Below, one piece after another: positions 20,649-27,684 of a stretch of DNA of 27,684 nucleotides. How positions within the stretch are numbered: position 1 is the stretch's first letter; every line of letters begins with the position of its first letter. Below the pieces are notes generated by a model. That model worked only from the letters and a program-made list of their open reading frames with translations, was not told the DNA's origin and searched no databases. A program made the translations under genes and the position numbers. The stretch comes from Nemertoderma westbladi (Eukaryota > Xenacoelomorpha > Nemertodermatida > Nemertodermatidae), in contig JAUCBJ010000261.1 of NCBI GenBank assembly GCA_032718475.1, positions 1 through 27,684 on the forward strand, written 5' to 3'.

Positions 20649-20877
20649 GGCCATGATACACCACAGGAGCGGCAGCGGCGAGTGGCCGCGGCAAGCGGCC
20701 ACTTTTTAAAAATAGAACACATTATTTTCTATGGGTGATGATACACCACAAATGGCTGCTGCCGCTCGCCGCTCCTATAGTGTATCATACTAAAAGTCGC
20801 CGCTCACATCAGCACATCGGCCGCTCGCCGCGGCCTCCCGCCGCTGCCGCTCGCCGCTTCTGTGGTGTATCATGGCC
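20649..20877. mobile_element. Nested fold-back element with GC-rich arms
   Basis: GGCCATGATACACCACA (20649) is mirrored exactly by TGTGGTGTATCATGGCC (20861-20877). The arms continue with GC-rich GGAGCGGCAGCGGCGAG-type sequence for about 50 bp. A second, shorter ATGATACACCACA...GTGTATCAT pair lies in the middle (about 20739-20789), giving an arm-arm-arm-arm order like a copy inserted into a copy. It lies inside the TTCTAGAA transposon, so it is the younger insertion. No coding; superfamily unknown. Confidence 0.82.
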
Positions 20878-21082
20878 ATAACAAAAAATAAAATTTGTAA
20901 GCTTTTTTAAAATTTGTTCTAGAACAAAAAATATTTGTTCTAGAACAAAAAATATTTGTTCTGGAACATTTTATTATTTTTTTTCAAATGTATCTCATAT
21001 TCTAGAACATTTCATAAAAAGAAATAGCAAAAACTAGCTAGTTAAAAAAAATTTGAGGGGGGTGTACCTATAACACACTAGT

Positions 21083-21335
21083 ACCGAAGTGGAAGACGAG
21101 TTCTATTCATCGCTTGCCATGACACAACGAAATTGGATGGATTCGAACTATCCAAACGCCACCTCATCACAAGACTCAGCTGCCACGGGTTTCACCATAA
21201 ACTCAGTTATGAAACTAGATGTAATAACAGGCATGAATCGTGTACGTGTAAACTCTGTGGGAACCAGTGCACTCTTCTACACGCGCTTGAATGCTGCAAA
21301 ATTAAATCCTTGAAAGACCTTGACAGCATGTAACT
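21083..21335 (+). pseudogene. Short Cys/His-rich open frame, possible coding remnant
   Basis: The frame 21133-21333 reads LSKRHLITRLSCHGFHHKL and then CTCKLCGNQCTLLHALECCK, a CxxC...H...C pattern like small zinc-binding ends of mobile-element proteins. It has a stop at its end and no credible start beyond an internal ATG. A second overlapping frame (from 21089, EVEDEFYSSLAMTQRNWMD) could continue sequence left of the transposon. I do not recognise the family. Confidence 0.35.
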
Positions 21336-22087
21336 GTATTATTATAATTTATGTAGGCTACTTATTTATTTTAAGGTATCTTTTAATCATCCATATTTAC
21401 ACATACATACCGAAAAGTGAAAGTGAATGTATGTACCGGTACCTAATTAATTAATTTTAATAAATAAAATATTCACTAGTTATCAGAATAGAGATATTGT
21501 ATAGGCCTAGGCATGTTGTTGCCCCGTACCCATAAAATAAATAACACTTTGGGTGACGTTCTAGAATTTTGTGTATTTATTAAATAGAATAAATGGCCTG
21601 CAGTGAACAATAATTAAAAAAATTTTAAGGTGAAATCGAAAATTCCGGCTTCATGGTAACAACCACGGTGAGTTGAACTAGTTGTGTTTCAAATTTCAAG
21701 CAATATGATATAGATTTGTAGAAAAATTTTGGGGGGTATCCGTGTCATCAGAAAATGACACTATATTACGGGTCATGGTGTACGTGTGTACGCGGCAATA
21801 CTATCTGACTGTAGGGAGGCCGACTGCATACTGTAATCTTTTGCTAGCTAGCATTTTAACAATTTTATTGACTAGTCATTACCGGTATATTAAATTCAAT
21901 TCAATTCACCTGGTAACTGTACCTAACAAACAGCCTCTATTATTCTGGTATTGTAAGTTGTTGAGTGCTATGGCGTAGTGCTAAGTCTTCTCCTTAAAAC
22001 GTACTTTTATATTGCCAATACTGCAATTAATAATAATAATAATGATAGATTAATTAATCTTTAATAATAGGCCTACCGGTATTTAAT
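21336..22087. other. Region upstream of EPS8 exon, no clear promoter
   Basis: AT-rich with a (TAA)n microsatellite at about 22029-22042. The same frame upstream of the EPS8 ATG closes at TAA 22055-22057. AATAATAG at 22063-22070 could be a splice acceptor leading into an exon that begins GCCTACCGG. The exon may instead start further upstream with a 5' UTR. No TATA or CpG-rich promoter is evident. Confidence 0.45.
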
Positions 22088-23221
22088 ATGTTGAGAGGCA
22101 ACAAAAAGAACCGTCCCACTTCACAGCGTACATCGAGTGAGACAGAAAGCGACATCAGTATGTCGGGAATCCATAACGGCGTGATCCTGGGCCCGAGAGT
22201 GACCCCGGACGAGTTGCTGGGTGTCCGACGGGACATGGTACTGCGTCGCAGCGTGGTCGCACCCGACGCTGGAGGCTTGGGTGGGAGCGGCATGTACTAC
22301 GTGGAACACTTACACACATTCCGGGTGGACAGTAGAGACGCCGTACTATCGATAGCGGATACCATACGTAAACTAAAACTAATGGACGTTAAGGGGCAAG
22401 TTTGGACGCAGGATATGGTCTTACAGGTTTACGATAAACAGTTAATGTTAGTGGATAGCGAGTCACACGATACGCTAGAGGCGTACGCTATGGCGCATGT
22501 TACTGGGGTAGACGCGGTGTTAAATCAGTGTCATTACGATAACATACTAGTTATAATTCATAAAGATCCCACCGTTAAATACCCGGAGATTCATTTATTC
22601 CAATGCGAACATCTAAGTGCGGAAGTTATAGCGCGGGAGTTGCGCGTAGCCATGGGGACCCCGGGTAAACACGATGACGCCACAGCCTCTCCCGGGGCGA
22701 CAAACTACGGCGATTATTATTTCGGTTACGGCGATAAAGAGTCGATTCCCCCGCCCCCGGTGGACGCGGCCCCCACACCGCCGGCGCACAACGTACGACG
22801 GAAGATCACGGTGTTCGAACACGGAGGCGCGGCCACCCGGAAGAACCCCGCGGCTCCTCCGGCGCCTCCCAGCCGGTGGAACCGAAGAGCGAGTCGCGAG
22901 GAGAATCTAGAAGTCCTCGCGGCTAAAACCGAACGCGACGTTCAGATACTCAACCGCTGTTTCGACGATATCGAGAACTTTGTCGCGCGTTTAAAGAAAG
23001 CCGCCGAGGCGTACGTCGAGCTACAGAAACACCGGAAGAAGAATAAACGGAAGGCGGGAGACGGAGTGCTGGAGTTACGAGCGCGGCCCCCGCCCCGCGA
23101 GGAATACGTCGACACGCTGCAGAAGTTTAAACATTGTTTCAACCTCCTCGCCAAACTCAAGACGCACATCCACGAACCCAATGCCCCGGAGTTGATTCAC
23201 TTCCTGATGGGCCCCCTACAG
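22088..23221 (+). CDS. EPS8: EPS8 family protein, N-terminal coding exon (PTB domain and helical region)
   Basis: The 378 codons from the first ATG match the N-terminal half of the EPS8/EPS8-like family, actin-capping and bundling adaptors of the EGFR-Rac pathway that act in filopodia, microvilli and stereocilia. A phosphotyrosine-binding domain spans about residues 69-190 (YYVEHLHTFRVDSRDAV, IRKLKLMDVKGQVWTQDM, IHLFQCEHLSAEVIARELR). A Pro-rich linker follows (IPPPPVDAAPTPPAHN, 220-235). The conserved helical block is next (RDVQILNRCFDDIENFVARL, 283-302; KKNKRKAGDGVLELRARPPP, 317-336; LQKFKHCFNLLAKLKTHI, 344-361). The exon ends with LIHFLMGPLQ at CAG|GTTAGT in phase 0. In-frame sequence after it is unlike EPS8. 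SH3 and C-terminal actin-binding exons are outside the window. The exon is CpG- and GC-rich against AT-rich flanks. Which paralogue it is cannot be told. Confidence 0.93.
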
Positions 23222-23227
23222 GTTAGT
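23222..23227 (+). promoter_or_regulatory. EPS8 splice donor (GTTAGT)
   Basis: CAG|GTTAGT follows the last EPS8-like codon in phase 0. It matches the donor consensus in all but one position and coincides with the loss of EPS8 similarity. A G run starts 33 bp further on. Confidence 0.85.
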
Positions 23228-23259
23228 GACCTCAGATGTAGCGATATAGATGAAATGGA

Positions 23260-23275
23260 GGGGGGGGGGGGGGGG
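23260..23275. repeat. Homopolymer of 16 G near the EPS8 donor
   Basis: ATGGA is followed by 16 G, about 33 bp into the intron. Intronic G runs close to a donor can act as splicing enhancers. Length is likely to vary. Confidence 0.9.
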
Positions 23276-24873
23276 CATCTCCACAGGAATATCGATAATT
23301 GACTCAAATACCAGCCGATTACTCGCAAAATTATAACTGTTACCTGTGCTAGTGACTCGTTTATTGTTTTGATTAGAATAACATGTATAATAACATGCTC
23401 TATCCCATTTATCCTTTAATTTATTGATGTAAGACATTTCAAGCTTTTGAATGCTCTATAACATATACTAACTCAGATATCATCTAACATTTTCTGAATA
23501 TTTAATTTACAGTTATTATTGCTTAACCTCCATACGAGTAGCTGACTAGTTGAAACGAAACACATTGGATAGTAATTAACATTTTCCAAATGAAAACTAT
23601 CTGGTCTTGTAATTTTGAAATATAAATAATATGGAAGGACTGGACCCCTACAATCATTTTATTTACCAACTACTTACAGCATTTGTATCAACAATCGCTT
23701 TCATAAGAATAACTCTTGTTGATGCACAATACTTTTCAATCTTTTACAACACACCAGGAAGTGGTTTATGTAAGGCGGACAATTACATCATAATTCACTG
23801 CTGCAATTTTAATCTATGATGATGATGATGTTTTTTTTTTCATTTTAAATCTTAAAAATGCATGTGTAGTGTAGGCTGAGTCTGTGTGGGTGGTGATGTA
23901 TCAACAACTTTAATATGAAAAAAGATCACCAACGGAATTTAAATTGTCACCAATGGGATTTTTTAAAGTGCCATTCACCGCTGTAATTTTAGTCCAAACT
24001 GATATTTTTCAATCCAAAATATTATCCTTAAAAAAATGATGATGTCGACTGATGATTTCACTATAACTTTAGTATAAAACAGGGCTTTTTTTCTAAATAT
24101 GTTAGTGAAATTTATAAATAAAAATAGTGATTTCTAAATTTTTTAAACTTGTTTAGAAATATTTCTAAAACTAAAAATTGAAAATAACAATAGATCAGAA
24201 TTTAACATTATAGCCATATTTAATTTTTGTTTGTTTATTATTCATTCACCATTCTCTAAAACTGATCCTGTAATACTGTTCCAAAATCCTAATAAGTAGA
24301 TTTATTAAAGTGTAACATTCATTGAGGATTATATTGAAATTAAATTATTAAAATAAAATTTTTGACTAAGCTATTTCTTCACAATCTGTTTTTTGGAATC
24401 AGAATGGTGGATTACATGAAAAAAATCAAATAATATCTCTTACGCAATTTTCAATGAAACTTATGGAAAATAATGGCTGGGGTTGATTAGGTATTTATAA
24501 TTCCCAGTCGGTCATAGTTGAAGGGGACCAAGTGTGACCGGGTGGTAATTGGTAATCCTAGCGGGAACCTTGGGCATTCAACGCGACCTGGGTAAATAAA
24601 TACAGCTAGCTAATAAGTTACGGTAATACTAATTGAAACTGCATGCGCGTAAATAATGAAGGGAGTGTTTTTTTTTTAATTCGAAATCCGATTAAGTTCT
24701 TTGTTTATGCTTTTCGAAGAGTCTGTCTATGACCATTACCCTTTATAATTTTTTGTGAAATATACGTATTTTTGAAATTTCTAAAGCCACGTTTACTAAT
24801 GAGATCAATCAGCACCTTGGGCGGAGTTTTGGTGTGAGAGTGGCCTGGCCCAGAAGCAGGAGAAATTCATTAT
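23276..24873. other. EPS8 intron, AT-rich, no gene seen
   Basis: No EPS8-like exon, open frame with coding character or RNA gene found. It has a short GATGAT microsatellite at 23817-23830 and several T runs. Confidence 0.6.
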
Positions 24874-24905
24874 GGGGCTGGGGGGGGGGTGGGGGTACTT
24901 GGGGG
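24874..24905 (+). repeat. G-quadruplex-type tract in the EPS8 intron
   Basis: Four G runs (4, 10, 5 and 5 Gs) at 24874-24877, 24880-24889, 24891-24895 and 24901-24905 are separated by loops of 2, 1 and 5 bases. This satisfies the usual G4 pattern with short loops on the sense strand of EPS8. Confidence 0.85.
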
Positions 24906-24907
24906 CC

Positions 24908-25812
24908 TTAACCCTATCTGGTTAGGTCTATTTTTACTAATTGGCCCTGGGTGGGTTGTCATTTTTGGAATTGTTTTAGATCTTGGCTGAAAAATAACAA
25001 TTTTGTGGTATAAGGGTTTTCGAGGTCGCTGATAACGTTAAAAATATTTTCTGGCATTGCAGCCATCATTTTGTTGCACTATTCTGGTCCCCCAGCGGAG
25101 CGCCCATGGACGAAAAGTACAAGTGAAAAATTTTCAAACTAACGCACGTTGTGTTTGGATGGATAATTCTGAAGCTATAGGGTCGAGGTCGCTGATCACA
25201 ATAGAACTTGTTGAGAATATTTAATGGAAGTGTAAACATTATATTTTTATCAATTTATGCTACCGGTACTTGAATTTTTCGTGCCAAATTGGCAAATGTC
25301 CGAAAATGCCACAATGAATCGGATATGATTATGACCCACGATCAGCATCACGGCAATCCCCTAATGTCATAAAATCAATTTGATTTGTGGTGATTTTTTA
25401 TTATCATATTTGCACTACTTGTTTTTTTTCGTGCCCGGGGGCACATTCAAAATTACTAGAAATTTTCTCGTGTTATATCTGAGTTCTAAAATCGTGATCA
25501 GCATATAAAAAAACCGCCATATATATACCACAAATAAATTAATTTTATCGAGCTATTAAAACTTTTGAAAAACTTTTCGCGCGAAAATTACTGGAGATGA
25601 GTGCCAGAATGGGACAACACGAAAACTAACATAGCTATGTTTTTGGCGTTTGCGCTGGTAGTTAGCCCATTGAATTTTAGGAAAACTCGCGAAATCTGGG
25701 TTTTTCCACGATATGATTACGCTTAACGATTTACGCTGAAAAATACGCTTAAAGATACAGTTGAGTTACAAAAAAATTTCTAAAATGACCACCCCGGCCC
25801 AAATAGGGTTAA
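24908..25812. mobile_element. Candidate DNA element with diverged terminal inverted repeats (905 bp)
   Basis: The left end reads TTAACCCTAT and later GGCCCTGGGTGGGTTGTCAT. The right end (to 25812) is a diverged reverse complement: ATGACCACCCCGGCCC then AAATAGGGTTAA. Between them, CGAGGTCGCTGAT occurs twice (about 25020 and 25185), and GATCAGCAT occurs twice (about 25339 and 25496). No coding sequence. Support is the end symmetry only; no clear target duplication. Confidence 0.45.
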
Positions 25813-25951
25813 ACGACAGGGAATTCTATTTCATTTTTCTCCAAAAACCCATAACCTTGGCCAAAAGTTAGGTTTTTTGGGCTCATACCTAAAAACTAAC
25901 GTTGACCAAAAAGGTATTAATAATTGCTTTGGTTCAATATCCTGGTTAATG

Positions 25952-26010
25952 GAAAGGAGCAGGTTACAGTGAAATCAATAAACAAGAGTTAACATTACAT
26001 GTTACAATTT
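25952..26010 (+). repeat. Dispersed copy of the 99-bp cargo unit
   Basis: GAAAGGAGCAGGTTACAGTG then AATAAACAAGAGTTAACATT resembles the unit at 14792 and 14891, shortened in its middle. It lacks the Mutator-like TIRs, so it is a separate copy of that repeat family. Confidence 0.7.
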
Positions 26011-26284
26011 AATTTTTGCTGGAAATAAATATATTTATGGTAAGAAATATATTTTCTGTATAAATAAAACTACTGTATTACGCAACACCTAACGCTTATG
26101 ACCCAGGACCTAATTAAGTAACATAGTGACATAAAGGACCCCTTTGTAAATAAGCTACAGCTTTAGGGGTAATCCTACAGTGTATATGTTATGCTGGACA
26201 ATACATATTATAATATTGTTCTTGTTTTTACATAATGTCTGATAAAAATTTCGCAAACTAATTGAAACTATTAAACTAATTAGT

Positions 26285-26406
26285 AAACTGGTAATTCCGG
26301 TAAAATTCCGGCCGGAATTGACCCCATTCCGGCAATTCCGGCCGGAACCGGAATCTGGCAAAAACCGCCGGAATTCCGGCCGGAACGGAATTCCGGGACA
26401 TCCCTA
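26285..26406. repeat. CCGGCCGG palindrome cluster with hAT-like terminus
   Basis: Words of the type ATTCCGGCCGGAA occur about six times. The right edge, read on the minus strand, is TAGGGATGTCCCGGAATTCC. hAT transposon ends often start with TAGGGATGT- or CAGGG-type sequence, so this looks like one end of a hAT element with subterminal repeats. No matching left end was found in the window. Confidence 0.55.
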
Positions 26407-26458
26407 GTCTGTTATTGGTTAATAATTATGATGATAAAATAATATTACTAATAATCTG

Positions 26459-26941
26459 TCTGCAACACTTTCAACGCATTTATCTCAAACGATCTTCGAC
26501 ATTGCGATTGTTAACGCTGACGCCCCCTCATACGTTAATCGGTCTCTAGACTCCGTCCTCCAGCAGAGGGTTCGCGCTAAGAAGGTCCACTATGGCGCGG
26601 TGTGTGAGGATCGTCGGATCTCCTTCATCCCACTAGTCGGAACCACCGACGGGGTGTGGTGCAAGGAGGCCGAAATCCTTATTCGCCACCTCGCCGAGAC
26701 CTTAGTCTCGCGACGGCAAACATTGAGGGAACGCGGCCTCGCCTGTGTCTTGGGTGGAGTTCGGAGGCGCCTCCAGTTTTCCTTACTCCGTTCCAACTCC
26801 CTCTGTCTGCGCGGTGGTCGTCGGCCGTGGCGGGGTCTTGGATTTGGGGACGGCGCAGGTTTAATGATTTGGGGACGGCGCAGGGATCTGACCTACCGGA
26901 TCGGTATTGATCTCCCCACCGCTTGGTGTTGGGCCCTTTAG
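26459..26941 (+). pseudogene. Non-LTR retrotransposon ORF, C-terminal remnant in EPS8 intron
   Basis: An open frame runs from about 26459 to the stop at 26939-26941. It reads FDIAIVNADAPSYVNRSLDS, then AKKVHYGAVCEDRRISFIPL and VGTTDGVWCKEAEILIRHLA. This pattern (D-V-V at the start of a late domain, Lys-Tyr-Gly stretch, F-I-P-L-V-x-T-x-G-x-W, A-x-x-x-L-x-x-L-A) is typical of the C-terminus of RT proteins in many invertebrate LINEs. A 25-bp tandem duplication (GATTTGGGGACGGCGCAGG, 26841-26865 and 26866-26890) alters the tail. The RT core is absent. It is not an EPS8 exon. Confidence 0.7.
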
Positions 26942-27684
26942 AGTGGTGCAATTTGTACTTTGTGCTATAAGGCGTTTTATATATACTATATTTGGTATTA
27001 ATATATTTTATCTGAATATTATTATTTGGTAAAAAATTTATCTCAAACAAATTTTTCATTGTTGGCGCCCGTTCTACTGCGACCATCACCAATGGTGGAT
27101 TATTCCTTGTCCTTCCCAATAAATGGCTTTAGTTTACCAAACCGGTATTAAAAGTATATAGGCCTAATTAGTTCAATATTTCAATGAAAATATTATTATA
27201 GGTGGGGGACCTAAGATTGCAAGATTTACTTTACAGTAGGCCTATGAAAAAATAAAGTAGAAAACAATCAATACAGCACTATTGCATGGCCTACTTTTCA
27301 CACTCAATCATCGTGTCTGCACGGTACTTCACATAGCGCCCCATTTGGTGATCTCCATTGAATGTTTGGATTTGACCTAACCAAATTGGTTTACTACGGA
27401 AGATCCGCAGTGGGCATACCTGAGCGGGTGTGGGCCACTCGGAATCCGACGAGGCGGCGCACATATTCACATTTGGCGTATGTACATTTCTTACAGTAGG
27501 GAGCCACTGGGTTAAGAGTTTTTTACGGTATACTTAATATGAGCATAAAGAAGAAAGTGTTGGCGATGTATCTGAAAAATAAATAAATAAACATTGCTCT
27601 TTGTATCTCAAGTTGATTTGGATTAGGACAATGTGATACTTTTAACTCCTGCAATAATTCAGGTGGTTTGATGATACTGCTTAG
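26942..27684. other. AT-rich DNA to window end, no gene seen
   Basis: No coding, inverted-repeat or RNA feature that I can support. An AATAAA at 27118-27123 could belong to the LINE tail. Confidence 0.5.

Larger units (their letters stand above)
19955..21077. mobile_element. Non-autonomous DNA transposon with TTCTAGAA subterminal repeats (1.12 kb)
   Basis: Terminal inverted repeats of about 80 bp begin TGTGTTATAGGTACACCCCC on both strands and differ by only a few bases. CTAG lies directly outside both ends (19951-19954 and 21078-21081) and may be the target duplication or part of the TIR; the palindrome makes this ambiguous. The palindrome TTCTAGAA occurs eight times, at 20026, 20079, 20100, 20163 and 20202 on the left and 20917, 20938 and 21000 on the right. 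A variant TTCTGGAA is at 20959. There is no coding sequence. Clustered subterminal repeats are typical transposase-binding sites, so this is probably a MITE-like derivative mobilised in trans. Confidence 0.87.

Noticed and set aside
22054-23181. Several frames antisense or out of register to the EPS8 exon
   Set aside because: Shadows of the GC-rich EPS8 coding sequence.
23222-23302. Continuation of the EPS8 frame past the donor
   Set aside because: The sequence after MGPLQ (VSDLRCSDIDEM then a Gly run) is unlike EPS8 and follows a good splice donor, so it is intron.
24480-24600. Possible tRNA-derived SINE around GACCGGGTGGTAATTGG
   Set aside because: No convincing A and B boxes or cloverleaf could be drawn.

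Overview
The window reads as a stretch of animal nuclear DNA, probably from a marine invertebrate. It is AT-rich, has one recognisable host gene exon, and is otherwise packed with mobile-element remains. The host gene is an EPS8 family member (PTB domain plus the conserved helical region) lying in one uninterrupted coding exon at 22088-23221 that ends at a good splice donor. The phylum cannot be fixed from the sequence. Frequent GTAC, TAGGCCTA and ACCGGT words would suit an echinoderm-like genome, but that is only an impression. There is no prokaryotic, plasmid or phage character, and no tRNA, rRNA or CRISPR array was seen.

Layout. 1-5949 is the 3' part of a BEL/Pao retrotransposon: an intact pol reading frame open at the window edge, a long tail built of tandem units that each start with GGGAACGG, a decayed downstream reading frame, and a candidate 3' LTR at 5430-5949. 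6297-8132 and 11937-12062 are the two halves of a 33-bp minisatellite (about 59 units) split by a broken Ty3/Gypsy element (8133-11936) that keeps gag, PR, RT, RNase H and integrase in pieces but shows no 3' LTR. 12063-14640 is unremarkable AT-rich DNA. 14641-15232 is a Mutator-like fold-back element with 135-bp terminal inverted repeats and a 9-bp target duplication. 15349-15507 is a hairpin MITE. 15631-16080 is a broken pogo/Tigger-like transposase. 16081-16360 and 18772-18945 are GC-rich repeats in inverted relation around a decayed LINE 3' end (16867-17590). 19955-21077 is a non-autonomous DNA transposon with TTCTAGAA palindromes clustered near both ends and a second fold-back element nested inside it.

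22088 to the window end is EPS8: one long coding exon, then an intron of at least 4.4 kb that carries a G-run next to the donor, a strong G-quadruplex-type tract, a candidate 905-bp DNA element, a hAT-like terminus rich in CCGGCCGG palindromes, and the C-terminal piece of a second LINE. The remaining EPS8 exons (SH3 and actin-binding end) are outside the window.

I found no gene cluster that looks like a new biochemical system. The best leads are structural: the repeated GGGAACGG blocks of the BEL tail, the fold-back Mutator-like element and its dispersed cargo, the TTCTAGAA-bearing transposon, the minisatellite with higher-order structure, and the unusually long EPS8 exon.
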